A stretch of 56,926 bases of DNA from Bacteroidota bacterium (GTDB lineage Bacteria; Bacteroidota; Rhodothermia; Balneolales; Balneolaceae): assembly GCA_027621355.1 (NCBI GenBank), contig JAQCBZ010000009.1:1-56926 (forward strand), in the 5' to 3' direction. The translations under genes and the position numbers were made by a program. Below the pieces are notes generated by a model that saw nothing but the letters and a program-made list of their open reading frames with translations, had not been told where the DNA came from and searched no databases. This document shows, piece by piece, positions 25,192-35,873 of the stretch (positions are counted from its first letter, which is position 1; every line of letters starts with the position of its first letter).

Positions 25192-26181
25192 CTACAGATT
25201 TGCCTCTTCAATCACATGATCGACAACCTTTTGAGAGTCCGCATATTCTGGCAAATCTACCACGTGATCATCCCGTAACCAATCCCCAAGAATCTGCTGA
25301 GCTTCTTCGTCCCACTCTGACAAAACAGGGATTCCAATTTCTTTGAGAGCTGCCACATTACAGAGTTGCTCATATTGATTACGGATCGGCATGACGATCA
25401 GTTTTTTGTTCAAAAACATACTCTCGGCACAGGTCTCAAATCCACCACTTGTGACAACTCCACGACACCCTTCCACACTTGCCAAAAACTCTTCGTGACT
25501 TACCGGGTGAATCACGACATTACCTTGCTCATACCTCTCATCACTATAGGCAGAAAAAATATGCCACTGGGTATCCTTAAACGGAGCAAAAGCCTCCATG
25601 AGCGTTTCGTGATGGAATGCTGGAAGGTAGCATGTGATGTGCTCTCCTTGAGTAGGGTTTAGGTCACGAATATCCTTCCGAATAATGGGTGGCTCAATAA
25701 AGTGGTCATACCTCTTAAAATGAAAGCCAATTTGAGAGGAGCATGGGGCAAAGTATTTCATCACTTTTTCGGCGATGAGGTCCTCTTTCTCGGGGCGCGG
25801 ACATTTTTTGGAGTGGAAGGCAGCTTGGTGACTAAGCCCAACACAATCTTTGGATTGCATGGAGCATGCCCAAGCGGTAATCGGTTCAAAATCCGAAATC
25901 ACGATATCGTATTGATCAAGGTCTAAATCCCCTATATCCTTCATCAACGTGAAGGGTTTAAACTCCATCGCGGTGGAAAGCACATCGACATACCCTTGCG
26001 AGTCATACTTAAAACTGACCCCCCGTTTTCGAATGACATGATATCCCTCCAAACTCAGCTTAATGTTATAGCCACTAATCAAGACATCAATCTCAGCTTG
26101 CTTTGAAAACACGGGGAGTAACTCCCGAGCGCGACTGATGTGACCATGTCCTGTCCCTTGAATACCGTAAAGAATTTTCAT
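25192..26181 (-). CDS. MurG-like glycosyltransferase family protein
   Basis: A 329-residue GT-B type glycosyltransferase. It opens with ILYGIQGTGHGHISRA, which matches the Glyco_trans_1_3 family relatives of MurG; the GHGH loop corresponds to the glycine-rich nucleotide-sugar lead. The C-terminal half has VVTSGGFETCAESM, the MurG-like donor-binding loop with SGG and a following Glu. No signal peptide or membrane span is seen, so it probably acts at the inner face of the membrane. The donor and acceptor are unknown. It follows the LpxH-like phosphatase gene by 12 bases, and this pairing, as I recall, is common in FCB genomes and suggests a glycolipid pathway. Confidence 0.8.
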   Translation of the reverse strand: MKILYGIQGTGHGHISRARELLPVFSKQAEIDVLISGYNIKLSLEGYHVIRKRGVSFKYDSQGYVDVLSTAMEFKPFTLMKDIGDLDLDQYDIVISDFEPITAWACSMQSKDCVGLSHQAAFHSKKCPRPEKEDLIAEKVMKYFAPCSSQIGFHFKRYDHFIEPPIIRKDIRDLNPTQGEHITCYLPAFHHETLMEAFAPFKDTQWHIFSAYSDERYEQGNVVIHPVSHEEFLASVEGCRGVVTSGGFETCAESMFLNKKLIVMPIRNQYEQLCNVAALKEIGIPVLSEWDEEAQQILGDWLRDDHVVDLPEYADSQKVVDHVIEEANL

Positions 26182-26193
26182 GTGTGCGTATGC

Positions 26194-27003
26194 TTAAGAG
26201 GTCGATTCTGTCAGAGAGGCTGCTTTGGAGGGTTCAACGGTGGTTTGCTCAATACGTTTTCCGACGACATTAGGATGTTGATAGAGCGTCCATGATGCCC
26301 CATCATATTCTAGCGCGGTAAGGTTCTCTACCCAGTCACCGGAATTCATGTAGCGAACTTGCCCTTGTTGGTTGTTGTAGGTCCTAATTTTTGGCTTATG
26401 AATGTGGCCACAAATGACGATATCATAGCCTTCATCAATAGCCAAATCCATCGCGGTCATTTCGTAGTCATCCACAAAATTAACCGCCTTTTTTACACTA
26501 TCCTTTACCCGCTTAGATAACGAAATTTTGGGTTGACCGAACCACCTGAGTATCGTGTTGACCAGTTTGTTGAAAAGAATAAGCAAGTCGTATCCTTGGC
26601 CTCCCAATTTGGCAATCCACTTGCTGTGTTTCATGGTAATATCAAAAATATCGCCATGAAAGATCCACACTTTATCCCCTCCTAACTCGAGATCAAGACT
26701 ATCTTTGAGGCGAAACTGACCCAGCTCAAGGCCCGAAACTTTTCGAAGCACTTCGTCGTGATTTCCGGTGAGATAGATAATTTGAGTCCCTTCGGCAAGC
26801 ATAGAGATGATCGTCTTCACAACTTTCATATGGCTATCAGGCCAGTAATACTTCCGAAAGTTCCAGGCGTCAATAAAATCGCCGTTCAATACAACTGTCT
26901 TTGGGTTTACCTCCTCAAGATACTCCACCAATTCACGGGCATGACAACCCACGGTCCCAAGATGGACATCGGAGAGAACAATAAGCTCTAGGTCACGTTT
27001 CAT
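26194..27003 (-). CDS. LpxH-like metallophosphoesterase (UDP-2,3-diacylglucosamine diphosphatase family)
   Basis: A 269-residue calcineurin-like phosphoesterase. The dimetal motifs occur in order: SDVHLG (Asp 12, His 14), NGDFID, TGNHDE and CGHIHKP. A middle insertion rich in Lys and hydrophobics (KLGGQGYDLLILFNKLVN) corresponds to the membrane-contacting cap of LpxH enzymes. LpxH cleaves UDP-2,3-diacylglucosamine to lipid X in lipid A synthesis. FCB genomes often have several relatives, and this one is not next to other lpx genes. The coupling to a glycosyltransferase 12 bases downstream suggests a role in making or remodelling a membrane glycolipid. The phosphoesterase family is certain; the exact substrate is not. 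Confidence 0.82.
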   Translation of the reverse strand: MKRDLELIVLSDVHLGTVGCHARELVEYLEEVNPKTVVLNGDFIDAWNFRKYYWPDSHMKVVKTIISMLAEGTQIIYLTGNHDEVLRKVSGLELGQFRLKDSLDLELGGDKVWIFHGDIFDITMKHSKWIAKLGGQGYDLLILFNKLVNTILRWFGQPKISLSKRVKDSVKKAVNFVDDYEMTAMDLAIDEGYDIVICGHIHKPKIRTYNNQQGQVRYMNSGDWVENLTALEYDGASWTLYQHPNVVGKRIEQTTVEPSKAASLTESTS

Positions 27004-27041
27004 CGAATGGTCTGTTTGAGAAGAAGGTACAAAGCTCAGGG

Positions 27042-29210
27042 CTAATCTTTTGCCCCATAGATCTGCTGACAGAGGCGATAAAACTCACTAGGCTTTCCAA
27101 CAGGGAGTGTGCACTGATGATGTTGACACACCATGGCTTGCACCTCATCGGTCAAGGTGATAGAGTGAGTGAATGGGCACAGGGTTTGAATCGCTTCAAT
27201 ATTCTCCTCATGGATCACTAGAAGTGTGGGCTGTTTTGCACGAAACTCGCGGGCAATTTCCATCATTTGAAACAGCACAGGGTGGTCTTTGGGGCCTGAA
27301 AGGATGATTTCTACCGGGTGCGTACTCTCAAGAGAGTGCGCTCTCATGAGCCATGGGGCGGCATTGGGATACTCTGCCCCCATGGGATGCGCAATATCTA
27401 AAGCTCGATCAAAGAGATCGCGATAACGGGTGATGCCGGTAAGGCGCCAACATTTAAACGCCATCCAACCAAAAAGCGAGTTTAGCGATGGAGTGGCGGT
27501 ATCCATCCACTCCTTCGTATGGGTCAGCGTGGGAGGTTGATCTTGGGTGGCTAGAGTTAGGCCTCCATGGATGGGGTCCCCAAATACCTGTATTGTGTGA
27601 TCAAACCAGTCCAAAGCCTTTTCTAGGTACTCCGCACGGAATGTCGTTTCAAAAAGAGAGCATGCAGCCAGGCACATCGATAGGGAATCTGTTGCAAAAG
27701 AGGGTTGAGGATCTGCCTGTTCAGAGGTGCCAGCGGAGGTGTTTGCATTCACATCTGGCAGGGTATGAATAAATCGGGTTGAGGATGTGGGTGAGTTTGA
27801 TGAAGTTGCAGCGGGCTCTTTGACAAGGGCATAACGTGCCAATGTTGCAAAGGCATTTTCAGCACTTGTAATGAGCGTTTCATCGTCAAGCCAACGCCCT
27901 GCCTCGCTCAACGCATAGATCCATTGGGCATTCCAATCGGTCAAACGTTTTGTGTCAATTGACGGGTGTGGACGCTTAGACCGAATCTCATAGAGTGTTT
28001 GCCTAACCTCCTCAAGCAAGGCACGGAGTTTTTTCTTCTTAAATCCCAAAACCTCTGCCTGCTCATTGGGCACTTCATCCATGTATAGAATATTGGTTCC
28101 ATTGGGATACCCTGTATGTTCTTCTAAATAATTCCCTTCAGGGCGGAGATGGTAAATTTCCTCGATGACGGAAGAGGTTTTCATGGAGAGTCGATGCCGG
28201 ATTTCAGAATGTGTCCATGTGTAAAACCGACCCTCCTCACCCTCACTGTCCGCGTCAATGGCGGCGTGTATGAGCCCATCTGACGTCCGAAGTTCTCGAT
28301 GGACAAATTGAATCAGTTCATAGGCGGTTTGTCTAAACAAACCAGTTCCATAATGCGCATATGCTTTGCTGTAGGCCAAAAGCAAAAAAGCTTGGTCATT
28401 CAACATTTTCTCAAAATGAGGCACTTTCCAGTTTCGATCGGTGCTATATCGGTGAAACCCAAAACCTACGTGATCGTACATACCTCCACAGCGCATCGCT
28501 TTGAGGGTTTTTTTCACCATTTTGTGACTCGACTTTACCCCTTTTTGCTCCCCATAATCCATTAAAAACATCAAATTTTGAGGTGTGGGGAATTTAGGCG
28601 CCTGCCCAAACCCACCATAGGTCGGATCATAGGCATCGACATACGCATTAGCGCAATCATCATCCAGGCCTGCTATGAATGTCTTTTCAGAGGAGTGCTG
28701 GTGAAACTGTTGAACCCGCTGACTCACTTCCCCGGCAACAGAAGCCACTTCTTTGGGATTTTGCACCCATTCTTGATGGAGCGCGGGCAACAAATCCATC
28801 AAACCAGGACGCTTAGGGCCACGAGAGAGCTTGGGGATATAGGTTCCTGCAAAAAAGGGCTCCAACTCATGTGTCAAAAACAACGTGCATGGCCAGCCTC
28901 CGTGTCCGTTGAGGATTTGACAGGCCGTCATGTAGACGGAGTCAAGATCTGGCCGCTCTTCTCGGTCCACTTTAATCGATACAAAATACTCATTAAGCAG
29001 TGACGCCACTTCGAGATCTTCAAAACTCTCACGCTCCATCACATGACACCAGTGGCACGTGGAGTATCCAATCGATAAAAAGATGGGTCTGTTGAGCTCC
29101 TTGGCGAGTCGAATAGCCTTTTCGCTCCAGGGTTGCCAATGCACAGGATTGTTGGCGTGCTGACGCAAATAGGGACTAGACGTCTCTGAAAGAACGTTTT
29201 TAAGCGACAT
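27042..29210 (-). CDS. DUF255 / YyaL-type thioredoxin-domain protein
   Basis: A 722-residue protein of the YyaL/SSP411 (spermatogenesis-associated protein 20) family. Residues 1-165 form a thioredoxin-like domain with [15 protein letters not shown], the hallmark CHWCH site; the rest is a helical (alpha/alpha)6-barrel-like region that resembles glycoside hydrolases ([31 protein letters not shown]). It has no signal peptide. The family's biochemical role is not firmly known; thiol redox chemistry is suggested by the first domain. A stretch at about 475-520 is rich in Ser/Thr and looks like a loop insertion. It lies 38 bases upstream of the phosphatase gene on the same strand. Confidence 0.9.
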   Translation of the reverse strand: MSLKNVLSETSSPYLRQHANNPVHWQPWSEKAIRLAKELNRPIFLSIGYSTCHWCHVMERESFEDLEVASLLNEYFVSIKVDREERPDLDSVYMTACQILNGHGGWPCTLFLTHELEPFFAGTYIPKLSRGPKRPGLMDLLPALHQEWVQNPKEVASVAGEVSQRVQQFHQHSSEKTFIAGLDDDCANAYVDAYDPTYGGFGQAPKFPTPQNLMFLMDYGEQKGVKSSHKMVKKTLKAMRCGGMYDHVGFGFHRYSTDRNWKVPHFEKMLNDQAFLLLAYSKAYAHYGTGLFRQTAYELIQFVHRELRTSDGLIHAAIDADSEGEEGRFYTWTHSEIRHRLSMKTSSVIEEIYHLRPEGNYLEEHTGYPNGTNILYMDEVPNEQAEVLGFKKKKLRALLEEVRQTLYEIRSKRPHPSIDTKRLTDWNAQWIYALSEAGRWLDDETLITSAENAFATLARYALVKEPAATSSNSPTSSTRFIHTLPDVNANTSAGTSEQADPQPSFATDSLSMCLAACSLFETTFRAEYLEKALDWFDHTIQVFGDPIHGGLTLATQDQPPTLTHTKEWMDTATPSLNSLFGWMAFKCWRLTGITRYRDLFDRALDIAHPMGAEYPNAAPWLMRAHSLESTHPVEIILSGPKDHPVLFQMMEIAREFRAKQPTLLVIHEENIEAIQTLCPFTHSITLTDEVQAMVCQHHQCTLPVGKPSEFYRLCQQIYGAKD

Positions 29211-29463
29211 ACAAGACTTTGACTGACACTATTAAATTGAAACTGTCTGGACAGCCAGTATTGACCTATCCTCCAGTTCATTACACAATCTCCATTTCCA
29301 AGCAACCAAGCAAGTTTCTTTTTTTGAAGAAGTCAATGGCTTCGCTGTATTTTAGAGCGGAAAACTCTCAAGAACGTTGTTTTTGGGAATGTTTTCTATT
29401 GAAGGTGCTGCTTCTTTTAGCACACACACTAGATTCCCCTCATGTTAATTCGATTCAAGTATT
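29211..29463. other. Divergent intergenic region, the longest in the window
   Basis: This 253-base gap separates the DUF255 gene (leftward) from ndk (rightward). It is AT-rich with several T-runs. CTGTC (29243-29247) and GACAG (29250-29254) are inverted copies separated by two bases, a possible small operator near the DUF255 start. I see no tRNA, riboswitch or convincing promoter pair. A 91-codon frame across it reads into ndk out of frame and has no protein-like features. Confidence 0.5.
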
Positions 29464-29895
29464 ATGGCTACCAATAGAACGCTTACTATTTTAAAACCCG
29501 ATTGCGTAAAAAAAGGACTCATTGGCGAAGTGACCAAGCGTATTCAAGAAGCAGGGTTCAAAATCGTCGCAATGAAACTGACGCGCCTTACAGAAGCGAC
29601 TGCAGGTGGCTTTTATGACGTACATCGTGAGCGCCCATTCTTTGGTGAGCTCGTTGAGTTCATGAGTAGCGGTCCCTGCGTCCCGATGATTTTAGAAAAA
29701 GACAATGCTGTAGCTGATTTTCGTGCATTTATCGGTGCGACCAACCCTGCAGAAGCGGATGAAGGCACGATTCGCGCAGATTTTGCAGACAGCGTAGGCG
29801 AAAATATCATCCACGGTTCAGATTCAGATGAGAACGCAGCGATGGAGGCTGCTTATTTCTTCAGTCAGTCAGAAGTGGTTGCCAACCTAGACTGA
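29464..29895 (+). CDS. ndk: Nucleoside diphosphate kinase
   Basis: A 143-residue enzyme that transfers phosphate from ATP to other nucleoside diphosphates to keep (d)NTP pools balanced. The active-site motif NIIHGSDS has the phosphorylated His at 117, and the N-terminal [13 protein letters not shown] strand and [11 protein letters not shown] helix are typical. The length matches the family. It starts after a 253-base leader, so it has its own promoter. Its last 31 bases overlap the 3' end of rlmB on the opposite strand, so neither gene has space for a terminator of its own. Confidence 0.97.
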   Translation: MATNRTLTILKPDCVKKGLIGEVTKRIQEAGFKIVAMKLTRLTEATAGGFYDVHRERPFFGELVEFMSSGPCVPMILEKDNAVADFRAFIGATNPAEADEGTIRADFADSVGENIIHGSDSDENAAMEAAYFFSQSEVVANLD

Positions 29896-30677
29896 CGCGA
29901 CCATTCGTAGCAAATCACCGAAGCAGAGACGGACGCATTCAGGGATTCGACGCGCGCATCCATCGGAATATGGACAAGAAAATCGCATTGCTCGGCAGTT
30001 TTCTTTCGTAATCCGGCTCCTTCATTCCCGATGACAAATGCCATAGGTCCTTCATTGAGCTCAAGATCCCAAAGACTATGGCTTCCTTTCATTGCGAGGC
30101 CCGTTAAGTGAAATCCTCGATCTTTCAGGGCCTCTAATGCGTCTGAGAATTCATCCACCCGTATGATGGGAACCATCCCCAGCGTCCCAGCAGATGCCTT
30201 CATCACCGCGCCAGAGAGGGGGGCTTGACGAGAACTAGAGACGATAATGGCAGACACCCCTACAGCTGTGGCAGTTCTAATCATCGCGCCAAGGTTGTGT
30301 GGGTCCTCAATCTCTTCTAGGACCAATATTGCTGGGTAGGGAGTTGGCTTAGCGTCACCGGTTGATTGCTCCCCATGGGATGTTTGTTGGGTTTGGGCGA
30401 CCAGGGCAAGCCCCTCTTCTAGTGAGAGGTAGGGTACGGTGGCGATTTTCAATACAAATCCCTGGTGATTCGCTTTTCGACCTGCAACCGAGGCTAACTT
30501 TGGTTCGGGCACAAACTGTATCGGTACTGAATGAGACTCACAGATTTTTCGTGCCTCTTGGAAGACCTGCGCAGGCATCCCTTGTCGTAGATATAGTTTC
30601 TCTGCACGCTTTGGTGAATGCGTTAAAAATTCAAGCACAGGGTGCTTTCCGTAGATAAAATCTGTTGGCATGGTCAT
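29865..30677 (-). CDS. rlmB: 23S rRNA (guanosine-2'-O)-methyltransferase, RlmB type
   Basis: About 270 residues of the SpoU/TrmH (SPOUT) family. The N-terminal substrate-binding domain begins [12 protein letters not shown]. The knotted catalytic domain has all three motifs: [16 protein letters not shown] (motif 1, with the catalytic Arg), [12 protein letters not shown] (motif 2) and [15 protein letters not shown] (motif 3). RlmB methylates the ribose of G2251 in the ribosomal peptidyl centre. An Ala/Ser/Gly/Gln-rich insertion of about 20 residues lies just before motif 1. The frame extends upstream to 30716; ATG at 30677 or 30671 fits the family N-terminus better. It overlaps ndk tail to tail by 31 bases. 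Confidence 0.92.
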   Translation of the reverse strand: MTMPTDFIYGKHPVLEFLTHSPKRAEKLYLRQGMPAQVFQEARKICESHSVPIQFVPEPKLASVAGRKANHQGFVLKIATVPYLSLEEGLALVAQTQQTSHGEQSTGDAKPTPYPAILVLEEIEDPHNLGAMIRTATAVGVSAIIVSSSRQAPLSGAVMKASAGTLGMVPIIRVDEFSDALEALKDRGFHLTGLAMKGSHSLWDLELNEGPMAFVIGNEGAGLRKKTAEQCDFLVHIPMDARVESLNASVSASVICYEWSRQSRLATTSD

Positions 30678-30732
30678 GGGAATCTGCCTATCATCATAGT
30701 TCACATCAAGGTACAAGCTTTGCTACTTAATC

Positions 30733-31080
30733 ATGAGCTCTAAATCCACGCCTTCTTCAAAACGTACTACGAAACCTAGCACATCATTGGGAAGAGCACG
30801 TTTCGGTAGCCGTACACCACTGGACGTTCTTGCCAGGTGGACTTGGGTAGAGTATATCCCTGACGCCTTGGTGATTCTTTTGGGAGGGTTAACTATCCTT
30901 GGGGCTATCATGGGGTGGATTCAACCTCTATGGTTTGCCTCTATTTTGGTTGTCGTCGCCAATTTCTCCATTGGTTTGGCATTTTTTGACTGGATGAAGC
31001 GAATTCTTCGCCACCAAGAGCGTACGGATCGGACGTTACGGGATCAAGCGATCGAACGAATGCTTAACGACAAAAACTAA
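30733..31080 (+). CDS. Small two-helix membrane protein, family unknown
   Basis: A 115-residue protein with a Ser/Lys/Thr-rich polar lead (residues 1-35), two hydrophobic helices (about 43-62 and 66-84), and a basic amphipathic tail (WMKRILRHQERTDR). I do not recognise the family. The next gene encodes a protein with the same layout, and the two share the pattern of a hydrophobic helix ending in NFS and then a basic R-x-IL-x-R tail, so they may be an old tandem duplication. It is divergent from rlmB across 55 bases and starts the forward run that includes the next two genes. Confidence 0.6.
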   Translation: MSSKSTPSSKRTTKPSTSLGRARFGSRTPLDVLARWTWVEYIPDALVILLGGLTILGAIMGWIQPLWFASILVVVANFSIGLAFFDWMKRILRHQERTDRTLRDQAIERMLNDKN

Positions 31081-31083
31081 CTC

Positions 31084-31410
31084 ATGACGTTGTCCTCATA
31101 CGACCAAGATCTGAATGAGCGGCTTCGCCCCATACTCCGAGGAGTGGATCCGTCCACATTAACCCTCGACGCAAAACGCAAAGCGGTGGATGGTCGACTC
31201 AAAAGTCGATGGTTCCAGCTGGTGTTTAATCTCGCGATTCTTGCATTCTTTGCCTATGGATGGGCAACAGGGATTTCACAACTCCAGGTGTCTTGGTGGT
31301 GGGTCATTTTGTTGGTTTTTGGTATTAACTTTTCGTTAATCGCTTGGCAAATAAGGTCACTTCGTTACATTCTTAAAAGACTTGACGAACACCCTGACCT
31401 ATCGCCATGA
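31084..31410 (+). CDS. Small two-helix membrane protein, family unknown
   Basis: A 108-residue protein with a charged N-terminal 45 residues, two hydrophobic helices (about 47-63 and 70-88: WWWVILLVFGINFSLIAW), and a basic tail (RSLRYILKRLDEHPD). It lies three bases after the preceding similar small protein, and its stop codon overlaps the start of the GDPD lipoprotein gene (ATGA), so the three are probably one transcript. No named domain is visible. A role at the inner membrane is inferred from hydrophobicity only. Confidence 0.6.
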   Translation: MTLSSYDQDLNERLRPILRGVDPSTLTLDAKRKAVDGRLKSRWFQLVFNLAILAFFAYGWATGISQLQVSWWWVILLVFGINFSLIAWQIRSLRYILKRLDEHPDLSP

Positions 31411-32354
31411 ATTTACGCCGTCACTTTAGCTCACAATCTACTTTAAAGCTCTCTCTTGGATTCTTCTTCGCTTGTGCACTCCTTTTCTTTTCGGGATGCC
31501 AATCAGAGTCTTTAACTACGGAATTAACACACGAATTGGCACCGTTTCCGGATCTAATCATCGATAATGGCGATGATTTTGTGGTGATTGCTCATCGTGG
31601 AGCCAGCGGATATGCCCCAGAGAATACCATGCCAGCTATGGAATTGGCATATGAAATGAGCGCTGAAATGATTGAGGTGGATGTGATGCTCTCTCGTGAC
31701 GGTGTCCCGGTGTTGCTTCATGATGCCAAAGTAGATGAGCTAACCGATGGGACTGGATATCTCAAGGATTATTCTCTAGAGGAGCTCCAAACGCTGGACG
31801 CTGGATCCTGGTTCTCTGAAGAGTATGCCGGTACCGAAATTCCCACACTGGAAGAGTTGCTTGTTTGGGCACAGGATAAAATGACCCTCAATATTGAGAT
31901 AAAAACTGAGGCATTCAGAGAGGAATTAGAGCAAAGCGTTGAGCCGAAAGTCGTCGCCTTGGTCGAGAAATACGACATGGCCAATCAGGTGATCTTTTCG
32001 TCGTTTGATTACCGAATCTTGGCACGATTGCAGGAATTGGCACCCTCCATCCCAGCAGCGGTACTCTATGAAGCCGTTCAAAGTGGAAGAAAAGGGCCGA
32101 TTGATGTGGTGAATGGGCTCCAAGCCGACGGGTTTAATTGCTCATGGCGACAATACTCTGAGCAATGGCAACAACTCTTAGAGCCAAGTGTTGTGCCAGT
32201 GTTAATCTATACAGTCAATGAAGCAGAGCAAATGGCGGAATTGATTCAACGGGGAGTGAATGGAATCTTCTCAGATTATCCAGAGGTGCTTGCAGAGGTG
32301 GCTACTGCCGAGCTGGCTGTCGAGCTGGGTACCGCCGAGCTTTCTACACCTTAG
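31407..32354 (+). CDS. Glycerophosphodiester phosphodiesterase lipoprotein
   Basis: A 315-residue GDPD-family enzyme with a lipoprotein signal (LGFFFACALLFFSGC, Cys 31), so it is membrane-tethered and faces the periplasm. The catalytic barrel has AHRGASGYAPENTM (His, Arg and Glu of the active site), EVDVMLSRDGVPVLLHD (metal Glu/Asp and second His) and EIKTEA. It hydrolyses deacylated phospholipids to glycerol-3-phosphate and an alcohol for lipid recycling. The last 20 residues are an Ala/Glu/Leu-rich tail (AELAVELGTAELS) made by short repeats outside the domain. It overlaps the upstream small membrane gene by four bases. Confidence 0.93.
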   Translation: MNLRRHFSSQSTLKLSLGFFFACALLFFSGCQSESLTTELTHELAPFPDLIIDNGDDFVVIAHRGASGYAPENTMPAMELAYEMSAEMIEVDVMLSRDGVPVLLHDAKVDELTDGTGYLKDYSLEELQTLDAGSWFSEEYAGTEIPTLEELLVWAQDKMTLNIEIKTEAFREELEQSVEPKVVALVEKYDMANQVIFSSFDYRILARLQELAPSIPAAVLYEAVQSGRKGPIDVVNGLQADGFNCSWRQYSEQWQQLLEPSVVPVLIYTVNEAEQMAELIQRGVNGIFSDYPEVLAEVATAELAVELGTAELSTP

Positions 32355-32396
32355 CTGAACTGCGAGATGGATTACAGAAATTGAGCACGGCAATAG

Positions 32397-34160
<1,764 letters not shown>

Positions 34161-34175
34161 TTAGGGGACGATAGA

Positions 34176-35873
34176 ATGGTACGCTTAAAATCTTTAACGC
34201 AATCATTGTTACTAACTGGGCTTTTTTTGGCTGGCCTCTTGCTTGCTGGTTGTACCTCCCCACAAGCAGACGCGGTTCGTGTAGACTCGATTCTGGGGTA
34301 TACATTGAGTAATGGTGAATGGATAACGTTTGAGTCCATACTCTTTGAAAATGGAGAAGTAGTAGCTGTTGGAACCTCTGAGGACCTAGAATCACGTGAG
34401 CCCGAAGCCGAAGTCGTGGATGGCGGAGGTCATGTGATGTTACCTGGATTGATTGACGCTCATGCTCATGTGGTTGGGCTCGGGCAATTATTAACGCAAG
34501 TCGATTTAACGGGTTCTGCGTCTCTTGACGAGGCGCTCGAGCGAGTCGAAGACTATGCAACGTCCAACCCTGATTTGCCATGGATTGTAGGAAGAGGATG
34601 GAATCAAGAGCTTTGGCAGGAGAATACCTTTCCAACAGCTCTGGATTTAGATCAAGTTGTGGATGACAGGCCTGTGTTTTTGTCCCGAATTGATGGCCAT
34701 GCGGCGTGGGTGAATTCGGTGGCACTAACTATTGGTGATGTAACGCGCGAGACGCAGGATCCTGTCGGAGGGCGTGTGATTCGTGACGAGGAAGGCGATC
34801 CGACGGGAATCTTGGTGGATGCCGCAGAGACCTATGTGGCTCGATTCATTCCCCAAGAATCTCAAGAACAACTGGAAGAGGCTATTGAACGTGCGCTTCA
34901 AGAAATGTTATCGCTGGGTATTACCGGCGTTCATGACGCGGGAGTTTCCAAAGGTGTTTGGGACATGTACCAACAGATAGATCGGCGAGACGAGCTTACG
35001 GTCCATATCAATGCTATGATTGGGGGCGTTACCGAGCAAACTCGCCCCTGGATTGAGCAAGGCCCCGTGATGCCTAAAGCATCGTCACGATTATCTCTCA
35101 CGGGAGTCAAAATTTATTCAGATGGTGCACTTGGTAGCCGTGGTGCCGCGATGTTGGAGCCTTACAACGACGAGCCTGGAAATAAAGGACTCCTTTTTTA
35201 CAATCAAAAAGAGATGGATGATCAAGTTCTTACAGCGGTTTCGAATGGCTTTCAAGCCAATGTGCATGCGATTGGAGACGCAGCAAACCGACAAGTTTTG
35301 GACGCTTTGGGCAAAGCCATCCAGGCATACCCTGAATCAGAACGCCACCGTGTAGAGCATGCCCAAGTGGTCGCTGTAGAGGATATCCCACGGTTTACGG
35401 AGCTAGGACTGATTGCATCCATGCAGCCAACGCATGCCACAAGTGACAAAAATATGGCGCAAGATCGCATTGGTGAAAAACGCCTCGAGGGTGCTTATGC
35501 TTGGAGAACGTTTATAGATCAAGGGACACTCATTGCGGCAGGATCAGATTTCCCAGTGGAGCCGGTGAACCCGTTTTTTGGCATTCATGCTGCTGTAACT
35601 CGACAAGACCGTAAGGATGAGCCGCCCAATGGGTGGCGATCGGAAGAGGCGATGTCGCTGCGAGAGGCGCTTCGGGCCTTTACGTTGGATGCTGCCTTTG
35701 CCGCGAAATCAGAGGCTCTTTATGGCTCACTTGAACCTGGCAAAAAAGCCGATTTTATCCTGATAGATCGGGATCCTTTTGAGATCCCACCTTCTGAACT
35801 TGATGACATTCAGGTCATTGAAACATGGGTTGAAGGGAAAAAGGTTTACCATCAAGAAGGCTCTCGCCCATGA
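34176..35873 (+). CDS. YtcJ-like amidohydrolase lipoprotein
   Basis: A 565-residue amidohydrolase with a lipoprotein signal (LTGLFLAGLLLAGC, Cys 26). The metal site HAHVVG at about 92-97 follows the typical MLPGLIDAH strand. Later elements of the YtcJ/Amidohydro_3 pattern are present: TGVKIYSDGALGSRGA, NVHAIGDAANR, RVEHAQVV and AAGSDFPVEPVNPF. Members hydrolyse amide or related bonds, but the substrate of the YtcJ group is mostly unknown. Export to the periplasm is less common for the fold but frequent in FCB genomes. Its stop overlaps the start of nadE by four bases, so the two are cotranscribed. Confidence 0.9.
   Translation: MVRLKSLTQSLLLTGLFLAGLLLAGCTSPQADAVRVDSILGYTLSNGEWITFESILFENGEVVAVGTSEDLESREPEAEVVDGGGHVMLPGLIDAHAHVVGLGQLLTQVDLTGSASLDEALERVEDYATSNPDLPWIVGRGWNQELWQENTFPTALDLDQVVDDRPVFLSRIDGHAAWVNSVALTIGDVTRETQDPVGGRVIRDEEGDPTGILVDAAETYVARFIPQESQEQLEEAIERALQEMLSLGITGVHDAGVSKGVWDMYQQIDRRDELTVHINAMIGGVTEQTRPWIEQGPVMPKASSRLSLTGVKIYSDGALGSRGAAMLEPYNDEPGNKGLLFYNQKEMDDQVLTAVSNGFQANVHAIGDAANRQVLDALGKAIQAYPESERHRVEHAQVVAVEDIPRFTELGLIASMQPTHATSDKNMAQDRIGEKRLEGAYAWRTFIDQGTLIAAGSDFPVEPVNPFFGIHAAVTRQDRKDEPPNGWRSEEAMSLREALRAFTLDAAFAAKSEALYGSLEPGKKADFILIDRDPFEIPPSELDDIQVIETWVEGKKVYHQEGSRP

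Noticed and set aside
29219-29494. 91-codon frame between the DUF255 gene and ndk
   Set aside because: It overlaps ndk out of frame, has no recognisable domain, and covers what should be the divergent control region.
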